Source: CALAED01 sp036378315 | Lineage (GTDB): Bacteria; Actinomycetota; Actinomycetes; Streptosporangiales; Streptosporangiaceae | Reading direction: 5' to 3' | DNA length: 64,000 bases | NCBI GenBank assembly: GCA_036378315.1 | Contig: DASUWU010000112.1 | Location: forward strand, 1-64,000 | In this document: positions 1 to 8,450 of the stretch, in pieces | How positions within the stretch are numbered: position 1 is the first letter of the stretch | Layout: every line of letters starts with the position of its first letter | Made by a program: the position numbers and the translations under genes | The notes under the pieces: generated by a model | What the model was told of the DNA's origin: nothing | Database searches by the model: none | The model's input: only the letters and a program-made list of their open reading frames with translations

Positions 1-1029
1 GCGGTCAGCCGAATTCGCATCCACACTGACGAGAGAAGTTACGTCTCGCTCGCCTAGATCCGATTTCCTATATTGCTGAATCTTGTAGTCGATATAGCCA
101 CGGAACTGGGTACGCGGATTTTGCGAGTTCTCACCCAGAAGAAAGAGCAGATCACCTGACTCAATACATGGCTGGAATTGCCGCAGAAGCTCGGCTACCT
201 CACGAGATCTGTAGGGGTCCGCGCAATGAAGTACGACCTTTTTGGCGAGGAGTAGCGCCGTCTCCAAGTGCTGGGGTATCGGCGCCTCGGGAAATCGTCG
301 GCGGTAAAGCGCGGCGTTGTGGATATCAGATATCGTTATATAGAGGCTTGTCGGCGGAAGATCTTGCAGTGTTAGCACGCGCGGTTCCGTTGGACCTGCG
401 CCGATCGATATCGTCACGTGTTGGTCCGTCGGCTCAGTGACGGCGACTCCTCCTGAGGAGTCTATCCAGGCCACGGCGTTTGTCTCTTTCACCTCAAGCA
501 CGACGGGCGAGTAGCTTGTGGTTCTCAATGAGCCGTACTCAGGCTTCACTACCTTCTGATAAAAGTCATCGGAAAGGATGATAATAAGACTGGATTGGCT
601 GACCCTCAGCGCCTGCCGCACGACGTCGTTATCGATAATTCTGAACGCATGATTGAGTGATTCACCCGAGTATCCTGAGTCTTGTTGTATCAACTCGCCA
701 TGATGCACCCCGATGCGCAACCTGAGTTTGGCCGCCGTACTGGCGGATCGGTTGTGATGATGGAGGTTCGTTTCTAGATCTGGTATGAAGGACTGCAAAA
801 TTCTCGTCTTCGGCATATCCGGCCGAAACAGCAGCCATTTTCCGTCACCGGTGTCGCCTTCAGCGTGGAGAGGGGATTCTTCCATCCCGTCGAGCGCAGA
901 TTGAATCAGCTCCCCGAGCGCCTTTCTTAGGCCAGCACGAATCGGATCCGTCCGCGTCGGTGATCCGAATCCTTCAATATCGATCGTCACAATCGAGTAA
1001 TGGCGAGGTTCCCACTGCGCGTTGGACAA
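1..1029 (-). CDS. Nucleotidyl-cyclase-like domain protein, C-terminus cut by window edge
   Basis: The reading frame is open from a TTG at 1029 to the left edge (343 codons, no stop). The TTG is preceded by GAGGAAGG at ribosome-binding distance, and an in-frame TAG lies upstream at 1078-1080. The N-terminal 150 or so residues look like a class III cyclase fold: HYSIVTIDIEGFG near residue 10, GDTGDGKW near 50, then LRLRIGVHHGE and GYSGESLNHAFRIID, which match the RIGxHxGE...G..VNxAxRL pattern of cyclase-homology domains. The second half (containing LETALLLAKKVVLHCADPY and ESGDLLFLLGE) I do not recognise. Codon use is visibly less G+C-rich than the genes to the right, which suggests transfer. 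Cyclase-like N-termini of this kind occur in actinobacterial signalling and conflict proteins, but enzymatic activity here is unproven. Confidence 0.8.
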   Translation of the reverse strand, partial: MSNAQWEPRHYSIVTIDIEGFGSPTRTDPIRAGLRKALGELIQSALDGMEESPLHAEGDTGDGKWLLFRPDMPKTRILQSFIPDLETNLHHHNRSASTAAKLRLRIGVHHGELIQQDSGYSGESLNHAFRIIDNDVVRQALRVSQSSLIIILSDDFYQKVVKPEYGSLRTTSYSPVVLEVKETNAVAWIDSSGGVAVTEPTDQHVTISIGAGPTEPRVLTLQDLPPTSLYITISDIHNAALYRRRFPEAPIPQHLETALLLAKKVVLHCADPYRSREVAELLRQFQPCIESGDLLFLLGENSQNPRTQFRGYIDYKIQQYRKSDLGERDVTSLVSVDANSADR

Positions 1030-1507
1030 GCCGCCTTCCTCGGAGCCTCGACAGCCAAATCTACTACACCTTACCCTCTAATCTTCAGCGCAGCGAGAGC
1101 GGTCCTATATCGTCGCGACCGATAGGTCTATTATGGGTGCTCCACCTCGCGAGATGATCGTAGAGAAAGCACCTCAGGGACTCATGTGACAGGCGTTTCG
1201 ATCGGAGGCGCAGACAACCGTTCACGGAGAGGTGATATTGGAATCATCTCCGATCATGTCCGACAGCTTTCATACCGAGCACAAGAAGGCATCGGGCGCC
1301 ATCCCGGTGCGCGTGACAGATTCGAGATTTGAACGCCCGGCACGAGGTGGCTGTCGTGCCGGGCGCGCTCCCATCACCCCAACGCACCCTGTGGGAGTCC
1401 GCCACCCGCACGTTGGTCCGCTCAAGGGTTCTACCAGCTCATCTACCAGCTCATCTACCAGGTCCTTCGCTGAGGCGTCTTCCGGTCCGGCGTCGTGCCG
1501 TCCCCGG
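1030..1507. other. Intergenic region between the truncated gene and the pectate lyase gene
   Basis: No convincing gene is seen here. The left part is the upstream region of the minus-strand cyclase-like gene and is still relatively A+T-rich. The right part becomes G+C-rich and contains the hairpin at 1334-1365. Around 1430-1460 a short CTACCAGCTCAT repeat occurs twice. The change in base composition across 1080-1330 marks a possible island boundary. Confidence 0.5.
1334..1365 (-). terminator. Hairpin downstream of the pectate lyase gene
   Basis: A perfect 12-bp inverted repeat (CGCCCGGCACGA / TCGTGCCGGGCG) with an 8-nt loop lies about 140 nt beyond the stop of the minus-strand pectate lyase gene. 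There is no clear T-tract, which is usual for G+C-rich actinomycete terminators. Confidence 0.6.
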
Positions 1508-2467
1508 TCAGAGGCCGAGCTTGCCGACGCCGGCGCCGGCCGTCACGATCGACTTGACGTTGGCCGCGGGGTCCGCGGTGTACCCGTACGGAATCGCTGC
1601 CACGCTGCCGCCGGTCTGGCCCGGCGAGGAGTTGACGAAGAAGTTGTTGCGGGCCACCAGCGACCCGGCCGGCGACGAGTCCTCGCCGAGGTGGTAGGTG
1701 TCGTCGACGTTCTCGAAGTAGTTGCTCTCCACCAGCACCCCGGCCTCGACCGTCGAGGCGATGCCGTAGCTGCCGATGTTGCTGTAGTAGTTGTTGTAGA
1801 CGTGCACCGGGTTGCCGAACCGCACCCGCGGGTGGCGCTGGTTGGTGCCGTCGAACCAGTTGTGGTGGTAGGTCACCCGCAGGTGCCCGCGGTCCTGCGA
1901 GCCGTTGCTGTCGCTGTGCCCGAGCAGGGCGGTCTTGTCGTGGTTGTGGAAACGGTTCCACGACACGGTGACGAAGTCGGAGCCGCGCTTGATGTCGGTC
2001 AGCCCGTCGTGCGCGCTCGACAGGTCGTTGTGGTCGATCCACACGTTGGTGGACGTCTGCACGTTGATCGCGTCGTCGTCCGACCCCGTGAACACGAGGT
2101 TCTGGATGATGACGTTGCGTACGGAGGAGACGTTGAGCCCGCCGCCGCGCAGCCCGGAACCGGAGCCCGCACCGAAGACCGTCTTGTTCGACGCCACCTT
2201 GTGCATCCCGGACAGCGAGATCATGCCGGAGATCCGGACGTTCAGCGCGCTGCCGGACTGCAGCGCGCTGTCCAGCGCCGACGCGGTGGCCACGGTCACG
2301 GTGGACGCGGAACCGCCGCCCGTGGTGCCGCCGTTCTGCGTGGCCCAGCCGACCGGGGAACCCACGGCCAGGGCCGGATGGGCGGTGATGCCGACCGCGG
2401 CCGTCGCCACGCCGAGGGTGGTGGCGGCCATCACGGCGCGCCATCTGGTCAGAATTCGTCTTGGCAT
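1508..2467 (-). CDS. Secreted pectate lyase, polysaccharide lyase family 1
   Basis: A 319-residue protein with an arginine-containing signal peptide (MPRRILTRW, then a hydrophobic stretch ending in HPALAVG). It should cleave polygalacturonate by beta-elimination outside the cell. The mature part has the PL1 parallel beta-helix pattern: NVIIQNLVFTG, then the WIDHNDLSSAHDGLTDIKRG segment that carries calcium-binding acidic residues, then RHPRVRFG with the catalytic arginine region, and VYNNYYSNIG. The length is typical for a single-domain PL1 enzyme. The ATG at 2467 was chosen because it starts the signal peptide. A much longer in-frame upstream extension runs antisense to the xyloglucanase and is not credible. 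The gene follows the xyloglucanase gene on the same strand after 149 bp. Confidence 0.93.
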   Translation of the reverse strand: MPRRILTRWRAVMAATTLGVATAAVGITAHPALAVGSPVGWATQNGGTTGGGSASTVTVATASALDSALQSGSALNVRISGMISLSGMHKVASNKTVFGAGSGSGLRGGGLNVSSVRNVIIQNLVFTGSDDDAINVQTSTNVWIDHNDLSSAHDGLTDIKRGSDFVTVSWNRFHNHDKTALLGHSDSNGSQDRGHLRVTYHHNWFDGTNQRHPRVRFGNPVHVYNNYYSNIGSYGIASTVEAGVLVESNYFENVDDTYHLGEDSSPAGSLVARNNFFVNSSPGQTGGSVAAIPYGYTADPAANVKSIVTAGAGVGKLGL

Positions 2468-2557
2468 CAGGGTGGCCCTTTCATGCGTCGTGTGCCGTCG
2501 CGACATATGCACCCCGCTGTTTCCAGCGCCACCAGGGGCCTTGCCCTGGGCCCGCCC

Positions 2558-2587
2558 GCCGGCGCGCGGGGTCGGGCGCGCGCCGGC
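2558..2587 (-). terminator. Hairpin between xyloglucanase and pectate lyase genes
   Basis: An 11-bp perfect stem (GCCGGCGCGCG / CGCGCGCCGGC) with an 8-nt G-rich loop lies just beyond the minus-strand stop at 2617. A second small hairpin (CCAGGG...CCCTGG, 2532-2549) follows it. Together they probably end the GH74 transcript, so the pectate lyase gene may have its own promoter. Confidence 0.55.
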
Positions 2588-2616
2588 CGGGTTGGGCTCA
2601 GGGCGAGCTTGCTGGT

Positions 2617-5304
2617 CTAGCTCGCGGTACAGGTGACGGCCGGCACCGCGTTGGTTCCCGACTGGCTGGCGGTGAAGCCGAAGCTCGTCGCCGTGCCGGC
2701 CGCCAGGCCGCCGTTGTAGCCGGCGTCGGTCACCGAGACGGCGGCACCGTTCTGGGAGAGCGTCCCGTTCCAGAGCTGGCTGATCGTCTGCCCGTTGGCG
2801 AACGTCCACGCGACCTTCCAGCCCTTGGTCGCCGCGGACCCGGCCGTCACCGTCACCTCGGCCTGGAAGCCACCGCCCCAGGTGTTGGTGATCTTGTAGC
2901 TGGCGGCGCAGCCCGCGCTCGGCGGCGTGGTCGTGGGCGTGGTGGGCGGCGTGGTGGGCGGCGTGCTCGTCGTCGGCGGCGTGCTGGGCGGGGTGGTGCC
3001 GCCGGTACGGTCGGCGTACAGCACGCCCCGACCGTTGGTGCCGAGGTAGACCCGACCCCACACGCGCGGGTCGCCGGTGAGCGCCTCCCCCGCGTTGCCG
3101 TACTGGTGCTGGTCGTCGTTGATCCGCAGCCACGACGCGCCCGCGTTGTCGGACCGGAAGACACCCGACACGCCGTCCACCGTGCCGACCGTGAACAGGG
3201 CCATGTACGTCTGGCCGGGCGCCGCCTTGCCGAAACCGACGTTGACAGCGCTGCTGACGTTCGACAGCTTGGTGAAGCTCGCCCCGGAGTTGGTCGAGTG
3301 GAACAGCCCGGTGCTGCCCGCCAGCCAGATGTCGCCCTCGTGGCCAGGCATCGCCTTGAAGTGCCCGCCCGATGACGGCAGCCCGGTCGCGCCGGTCTGG
3401 CTGAAGCTCTGCCCGCCGTTGGTGCTCACGTAGAACGTGCCGTTCGCGAAGGCGTAGAACTTGCTGGAGTTGACCCGGTCGGACTCGACGATCGCGTTCG
3501 CCGGCACGCCGGACGACTGCGTCCAGGAGTTGCCGAAGCCCACCGAGAAGACGACCGGCTGGCCGGGGTCGCCCGGCGCCCAGACGAACCTGCTGCCGTC
3601 GGCGGCGGACGCGACGGTGCCGCCGTTGTTGACGCCGCCGGGCTCGCTGCCCTGGAACCAGTTGGCCCCGCCGTCGGTGGAGAAGGCGACGTGGCTGTCG
3701 TTCGGGCGGTCGGAGTCGGTGAAGTTGCCGGCCCGCACCATGGTGCTCGGGCTGGTCTCGGCATAGTCGAGGCTGGTCGTGCTGGTGAAGACCGGCGAGG
3801 TGAACATCGCGGCCGGCACGGCGTCCAGGTTGGTGTGCCGGAAGCCGCCGACGTCGCCGAGGCCGCTGATCAACGAGGCGCCGGACGGCGGGCTGATCAG
3901 GTCGAGCGCGGCGGTCTCCTCGAGCCCCTTCACCATGGGCGTGATCGTGAACTGGCTCCCCGAGTCCCAGTTCGTGAGGTTGGTCGTCCCGTAGATCGTC
4001 GCCCCGGTGCCGTACATCATCCTGTTCGAGTTGAACGGGTCGATCTCCACGGACTCGTTCATCCAGCCAAGCTTCGGCGTCACCTCGGGGGGCTGCGGGT
4101 TGCTGCTGAAGGTCAGCCAGGGCTCGGACGAGATGTTCTGGGTGTAACGGAAGCTGCGGTTCGGGTAGGAGGTCCAGTCCCACACGCGGGTCCACGTCGC
4201 GCCGCTGTCGGTGCTGCGGAAGAAGATCGCGTCCGGCCACCAGGAGATCTGCGTGGCGACCATGATCGTGCTCGGGTGCTGCCGGTCGATGGTCAGCCCG
4301 CTGTAGCCGAAGTAGTCATCGGAGCTGCTCGACGGGATCGGGCTGATCTGCGTCCACGTCCCTGTCGCCGTGGCGTACCGCCACACGTCGCCCTTGCCGC
4401 CGTCGAACGGGCCGCCGGCGTCGCTGGTCGCGATGTAGAGGAAGCCGTTGGTCGTGTCGAGCACGCCCTTGTGCGCCATGAACCCGGTCGGCTGTCCGGC
4501 CACCCGCTCCCAGGTGGATCCCCCGTTGGTGGTCCGGTAGACGGTGTTCTGCTTGTCGGCGACCCCGACGTAGATCGTCTGCGTCGCGTTGCCTGCCGTG
4601 CCCGTCCGCTTGTCGAAGGTCACCCAGAGGACGCCCTGGTTGTCACCGAGGTACTGGTCGCCGGCCTGCTGCACGTAGTTGCCGACGTTGGGGAAGTTGG
4701 TCACCTTGGACCAGGTGGCTCCGGAGTCGGTGCTGCGCCACAGACCGTTCCCGCTCGGCGCGCCGAAGTACAGGACGCTGTTCTTGTTGGGGTCGATGGC
4801 CAGCCGCTCGCCCATGCCGCGCCCCGGCATGTTGCCGCCGAGCTTGAACGGCAGCGGGCTGATCTGCCAGGTGTCGCCCTTGTTGGTGGAGCGCAGGATC
4901 GCACCGTTGTTGGGGTCCCAGCTGTTGGTGTACATGCCGACGGCCGCGTAGACGCGGTTGGGGTCGACGGAGTCCGTGGCGATGCTGACGACTCCGTTGT
5001 AGCCCCAGTTGTTCTGGCCGACCCAGTCGAGCAGCGGGGTCCACGACTGCGAGCTCTGGTTCCACCGGTAGGCGCCACCGATGTCGGTGCGCGCGTAGAT
5101 CAGGTCCCGTTGGCTCTGATTGAAGACGATGCCGGGGACGAAGCCGCCCCCGCCGATCTGCACGTTCTTCCAGGTGTACGGGTCGGACGCGGCGGCCGAG
5201 GCCGATGGGGTCAAGGTCAGTGCGGTGATGCCGGCCGCTGTCGCCAGCAGCAGACTCGCCAGGGCACACAGCAGCGCCTTGAGTGTGTAGGGCTTGGTGG
5301 GCAT
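2617..5304 (-). CDS. Secreted GH74 xyloglucanase with C-terminal CBM2
   Basis: An 895-residue secreted enzyme. A signal peptide with a long hydrophobic core ends near SASAAASD. Then come two beta-propeller halves with repeated SxDxGxTW-type motifs. ARTDIGGAYRW near the N-terminus and GLGDVGGFRH in the middle match the two catalytic-aspartate regions of GH74 endo-xyloglucanases. A Pro/Thr linker follows, then a CBM2 module of about 100 residues (WGGGFQAEVTV, GWKVAWTFANGQTISQLW) that should bind cellulose. The start at 5304 is preceded by GGGAGG. An 8-codon upstream extension lacks this site. The gene is divergent from the GH53 galactanase across a 407-bp region with LacI-type palindromes. Known GH74 enzymes cut the beta-1,4-glucan backbone of xyloglucan. 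Confidence 0.93.
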   Translation of the reverse strand: MPTKPYTLKALLCALASLLLATAAGITALTLTPSASAAASDPYTWKNVQIGGGGFVPGIVFNQSQRDLIYARTDIGGAYRWNQSSQSWTPLLDWVGQNNWGYNGVVSIATDSVDPNRVYAAVGMYTNSWDPNNGAILRSTNKGDTWQISPLPFKLGGNMPGRGMGERLAIDPNKNSVLYFGAPSGNGLWRSTDSGATWSKVTNFPNVGNYVQQAGDQYLGDNQGVLWVTFDKRTGTAGNATQTIYVGVADKQNTVYRTTNGGSTWERVAGQPTGFMAHKGVLDTTNGFLYIATSDAGGPFDGGKGDVWRYATATGTWTQISPIPSSSSDDYFGYSGLTIDRQHPSTIMVATQISWWPDAIFFRSTDSGATWTRVWDWTSYPNRSFRYTQNISSEPWLTFSSNPQPPEVTPKLGWMNESVEIDPFNSNRMMYGTGATIYGTTNLTNWDSGSQFTITPMVKGLEETAALDLISPPSGASLISGLGDVGGFRHTNLDAVPAAMFTSPVFTSTTSLDYAETSPSTMVRAGNFTDSDRPNDSHVAFSTDGGANWFQGSEPGGVNNGGTVASAADGSRFVWAPGDPGQPVVFSVGFGNSWTQSSGVPANAIVESDRVNSSKFYAFANGTFYVSTNGGQSFSQTGATGLPSSGGHFKAMPGHEGDIWLAGSTGLFHSTNSGASFTKLSNVSSAVNVGFGKAAPGQTYMALFTVGTVDGVSGVFRSDNAGASWLRINDDQHQYGNAGEALTGDPRVWGRVYLGTNGRGVLYADRTGGTTPPSTPPTTSTPPTTPPTTPTTTPPSAGCAASYKITNTWGGGFQAEVTVTAGSAATKGWKVAWTFANGQTISQLWNGTLSQNGAAVSVTDAGYNGGLAAGTATSFGFTASQSGTNAVPAVTCTAS

Positions 5305-5396
5305 CTGCGGCCGCCTCCCGTCAAGCAATGTTCCGGACGCGCGGCGTGAGGTTCACACGGTCCTCGGGGTGCGGTCAATCGGCCCCAAACCACGGG

Positions 5397-5408
5397 GAAA
5401 ACGCTTTC
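5397..5408. promoter_or_regulatory. LacI-type operator-like palindrome
   Basis: GAAAACGCTTTC has GAAA/TTTC arms around a central CG, the general form of sites for LacI-family sugar repressors. It lies about 95 bp before the GH74 start. The binding protein is not known. Confidence 0.45.
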
Positions 5409-5441
5409 TCGGGACGGACGGCCACTGACCTGCCGAGAGAG

Positions 5442-5455
5442 TCGAAGCGCTTCGA
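5442..5455. promoter_or_regulatory. Perfect 14-bp palindrome TCGAAGCGCTTCGA
   Basis: This is a perfect palindrome with a central AAGCGCTT core, typical of LacI/CebR-class operators. It lies between the divergent GH74 and GH53 genes, so one repressor could control both. Its sequence differs from the CGAAACTTTCG element near the xylanase genes, so a different repressor is likely. Confidence 0.55.
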
Positions 5456-5476
5456 TAGCGCCCGCGGCATGGGGGC

Positions 5477-5492
5477 GTGAAAGCCGTGAAAG
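5477..5492 (+). repeat. Direct repeat GTGAAAG-CC-GTGAAAG, copy 1 of 3
   Basis: Two copies of GTGAAAG have 9-bp periodicity. The same arrangement recurs at 7287-7302 and 17142-17157, each time upstream of a carbohydrate-active enzyme gene. It is a candidate binding site for an unidentified regulator. Confidence 0.6.
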
Positions 5493-5711
5493 ACCGCGGC
5501 CCCGGGAGGCGACGGCGGTCCCCGGGACGGCGCGGCGCGCCCGCCGCCGCACCCCACGGCGGCGTCCGGCCGCCGCCACCGTTCGCGCAGGCCAGCGGGG
5601 CGAACCAACACAATCCAACGAGTCTTGACAAAGCCGAACATTCGCTATTGAGTGGCGTCAGCTCGCCGGTCCGAGCCGTCCGTCCTCCAGGCCGCCGGAA
5701 AGGAGCCCACC

Positions 5712-7235
5712 ATGCGCCGCATCCGCACCTTCGCGCTGCGTCTCTGCACGGTCGCCGCGGTCACCGTCGCCACCACCCAGGTCGCGGCCGCACGATCCAA
5801 CGCCGGTGCCTGGACACCGACGGTCGACCTCGCGCTGACGGGCACGGCGACCGCCGACAGCGCGGCGGCCGACCACGCCGCGCCGGCCGCCGTGGACGGG
5901 AACGCGGCGACGACCTGGTGCCCGACCACTTCCGCCGGAGTGCTGACCGTCGACCTCGGCCGCCCGCGCCGCCTGTCCGGGTTCGGACTGACCCTGCTGG
6001 GCGCCGCGCCGGCGACGGTGACGATCGACGCAGCGGCGCGGCCCGGCCGGTTCACCGCCGTACGGGGCGCGACCTCCGTCGCCGCCGGAGCCCCGGCGTG
6101 GTTCCGCGCACCGGCGCTCGCCCGCTGGGTGCGGATCGGGGTGCGCGGCGAGCAGGCACCGTGCGTGGGCGAGTTCCGCGCGCTCGGCCGCGGCCCTGGC
6201 ATGATCGTCGGCCACGACCTGTCGTTCGCCGTCCAGGAGCGGGCCGCGGGCGCTGTGTACACCGATGGCGGCCGGGCCGCGCCGCCCGAGCGGATCCTCG
6301 CCGCGCACGGCGCCAACTACGTACGCCTCCGGCTGTGGGTGGACCCGCCGGCCGGCTACAGCGACCTGCCGTCCGTCCTCTCCATGGCCCGCCGCGCCAG
6401 GGCCGCCGGCATGCGGCTGCTGCTCGACATCCACTACTCCGACTTCTGGGCCGACCCGCAGAACCAGTCCACCCCGCGGGCGTGGGCCGGCCAGGACCTG
6501 CCCACCCTCGCCGCGACCGTACGCTCCTACACCCGCGACGTCCTCGACGCGCTGTCGGCGCAGGGCACGCCGGCCGACATGCTGCAGCTCGGCAACGAGA
6601 TCCGCAACGGCATGCTGTGGCCGACGGGGCAGCTCGACTGGGACACCGGCGCCGGCTGGGACGCCCTCGGCACCCTGCTGCGCGCGGCCGCGACCGGCGC
6701 CCGCGACGCCCGCGGCGCCACCCCGAAGCTGGTCGTCCACTTCGACCAGGGCGGCGACAACGCCTTCAGCCGCTCGTTCTTCGACCACATCGTCGCCCAG
6801 CGCGTACCGTTCGACGTGATCGGCCTGTCGTACTACCCCTTCTGGCACGGCACGCTCTCGCAGCTGCGCGCCAACCTCAACGACCTGGCGGCCCGCTACG
6901 ACCGCGACGTCGCCGTCGTGGAGACCCAGTACGGCTGGACCCTCGCCAACGGCGACCAGCTCGGCAACTTCCTCTGGCAGGACTCGCAGCTCGTCCCCGG
7001 CTACCCCGCCACCCCGAACGGCCAGCTCGGCTTCCTGTCCGACCTGCTGTCCATCATCGCCGCCGTCCCCGGCCACCACGGCGCCGGCGTCTTCTACTGG
7101 CAGCCGGAATGGATCCCAGGCGTCGGCTGGGCCCCCGGCCAGGGCACCCCGAACGACAACCTCACCCTCTTCGACTTCACCGGCCACGCCCTCCCCTCCA
7201 TCGCCTTCACCAACCCCCTGAGCGCCACCCCCTGA
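5712..7235 (+). CDS. Secreted GH53 endo-beta-1,4-galactanase with N-terminal discoidin-like domain
   Basis: A 507-residue secreted protein. A signal peptide (MRRIRTFALRLC...) is followed by about 130 residues resembling an F5/8-type (CBM32-like) beta-sandwich: ALTGTATADS, VDGNAATTWCP, LTVDLGRPRRLSGFGL. The GH53 catalytic barrel then has NYVRLRLWVDP, LLLDIHYSDFWADPQNQ, the acid/base glutamate E296 in QLGNEIRNG and the nucleophile E404 in VVETQYGWT, and ends with GVFYWQPEWIPG. GH53 enzymes hydrolyse beta-1,4-galactan side chains of pectin, so it works with the nearby pectate lyase. The ATG at 5712 has AAAGGAG upstream. An earlier in-frame ATG at 5652 would disrupt the signal peptide. Confidence 0.92.
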   Translation: MRRIRTFALRLCTVAAVTVATTQVAAARSNAGAWTPTVDLALTGTATADSAAADHAAPAAVDGNAATTWCPTTSAGVLTVDLGRPRRLSGFGLTLLGAAPATVTIDAAARPGRFTAVRGATSVAAGAPAWFRAPALARWVRIGVRGEQAPCVGEFRALGRGPGMIVGHDLSFAVQERAAGAVYTDGGRAAPPERILAAHGANYVRLRLWVDPPAGYSDLPSVLSMARRARAAGMRLLLDIHYSDFWADPQNQSTPRAWAGQDLPTLAATVRSYTRDVLDALSAQGTPADMLQLGNEIRNGMLWPTGQLDWDTGAGWDALGTLLRAAATGARDARGATPKLVVHFDQGGDNAFSRSFFDHIVAQRVPFDVIGLSYYPFWHGTLSQLRANLNDLAARYDRDVAVVETQYGWTLANGDQLGNFLWQDSQLVPGYPATPNGQLGFLSDLLSIIAAVPGHHGAGVFYWQPEWIPGVGWAPGQGTPNDNLTLFDFTGHALPSIAFTNPLSATP

Positions 7236-7286
7236 GCGCCACCCCCTGAGCGGCAGCAGGCGATGCGCCACTGTCCACGGCAATCG

Positions 7287-7302
7287 GTGAAAGGTGTGAA
7301 AG
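7287..7302 (+). repeat. Direct repeat GTGAAAG-GT-GTGAAAG, copy 2 of 3
   Basis: This is the same 7-bp unit with 9-bp period as at 5477 and 17142. It ends 40 bp before the CE3 esterase start codon, close to the expected core promoter. Confidence 0.6.
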
Positions 7303-7342
7303 CGGGGCTGGCTTGGATGGGCTCGGGGGGCAGGATGCGGAC

Positions 7343-8437
7343 ATGCCCAGGATCCTCATGGCGGTCGCGGCTGCGCTGATCACCGCGCTCGGGTTCATCA
7401 CGATGGGTCCGGCCCGCGACGCGCAGGCGGCGGCGGTACGGATCATGCCGCTCGGCGACTCGATCACCGGCTCCCCCGGCTGCTGGCGGGCGCTGCTGTG
7501 GAACCGGCTGCAGAACAACGGGTTCACGAACATCGATTTCGTCGGCACGCTCCCGCCGCAGGGGTGCGGGGTGCCCTACGACGGAGACAACGAGGGGCAC
7601 GGCGGCGCGCTCGTCACGAGCGTGGCGGACCAGAACCAGCTGCCCGGGTGGCTGGCGGCCACCCACCCCGACATCGTGATGATGCACTTCGGCACCAACG
7701 ACGTGTGGAGCGGGCGTGACCCGGCGACCGTCCTGGCCGCCTACAGCACGCTGGTCGACCAGATGCGGGCCAGCAACCCGAACATGAAGATCCTCGTCGC
7801 CCAGATCATCCCGCTGAACCCGAGCGGGTGCGCCGACTGCCCGAACCGGGCGATCGCCCTCAACAACGCGATCCCGGGGTGGGCGGCCGGCAAGACGACG
7901 GCGCAGTCCCCCATCGTCGTCGTGGACCAGTGGACCGGGTTCAACACGGCGACCGACACGGGTGACGGCGTCCACCCGAACGACTCCGGCAACCAGAAGA
8001 TGTCGGACCGGTGGTACCCGGCGCTGGCCGCCCAGCTCACCCCTGGCGGCACCACGTCGCCGCCGCCGAGCACGACGCCCCCGACCACGCCGCCGCCGAG
8101 CACCTCGCCGCCCCCGAGCAGCACGCCACCCGGGCCGACCTGCACGGCGGCGTACCGGATCCTCAACTCGTGGCCGGGCGGGTTCCAGGCCGAAGTCGCG
8201 GTGACCGCCGGCCCGGCCGCCCTGCGCGGATGGACGGTGACCTGGACGTTCGCCAACGGCCAGACGATCAGCCAGCTGTGGAGCGGAGCGTTCACGCAGG
8301 CCGGCGGCAACGTGTCGGTGACGAACATGAGCTACAACGGCGGCGTGGCCGCCGGCGCGTCGACGTCGTTCGGCTTCACCGCGACCCAGTCGGGCACCAA
8401 CGCGGCGCCCGCGGTGTCCTGCGCCGGCTCCGCCTGA
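7343..8437 (+). CDS. Secreted SGNH/CE3-type esterase with CBM2
   Basis: A 364-residue secreted protein. The signal peptide ends near RDAQAAA. The SGNH hydrolase domain has block I MPLGDSITG (Ser40), CGVPYDGDNEGHGG, block III MMHFGTNDVW and block V DGVHPND (Asp208/His211). This combination fits carbohydrate esterase family 3, whose known members deacetylate xylan. A Pro/Thr/Ser linker of about 30 residues leads to a C-terminal CBM2 that shares long stretches with the CBM2 of the GH74 enzyme (FANGQTISQLW, SFGFTA-QSGTNA). ATG 7343 starts the signal peptide. An in-frame start at 7313 is less likely. It would act with the xylanases on acetylated xylan. Confidence 0.88.
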   Translation: MPRILMAVAAALITALGFITMGPARDAQAAAVRIMPLGDSITGSPGCWRALLWNRLQNNGFTNIDFVGTLPPQGCGVPYDGDNEGHGGALVTSVADQNQLPGWLAATHPDIVMMHFGTNDVWSGRDPATVLAAYSTLVDQMRASNPNMKILVAQIIPLNPSGCADCPNRAIALNNAIPGWAAGKTTAQSPIVVVDQWTGFNTATDTGDGVHPNDSGNQKMSDRWYPALAAQLTPGGTTSPPPSTTPPTTPPPSTSPPPSSTPPGPTCTAAYRILNSWPGGFQAEVAVTAGPAALRGWTVTWTFANGQTISQLWSGAFTQAGGNVSVTNMSYNGGVAAGASTSFGFTATQSGTNAAPAVSCAGSA

Positions 8438-8450
8438 CGCCCGCAGGTCG

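Larger units (their letters stand above)
5305..5711. promoter_or_regulatory. Divergent promoter region of xyloglucanase and galactanase genes
   Basis: This region has no gene. It holds two LacI-operator-like palindromes (5397-5408 and 5442-5455), a GTGAAAG direct repeat (5477-5492), and a TTGACA hexamer at 5625-5630 with TATTGA at 5646-5651 that could serve the GH53 gene. The sequence is otherwise very G+C-rich. Confidence 0.6.

Noticed and set aside
1232..2620. 462-codon plus-strand frame over the pectate lyase gene
   Set aside because: It is antisense to a clear PL1 gene and has only compositional low-complexity Arg/Val sequence.
2468..4240. Extension of the pectate lyase frame to 910 residues
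   Set aside because: The extension lies in another frame of the xyloglucanase gene, is compositionally abnormal, and would bury the signal peptide.
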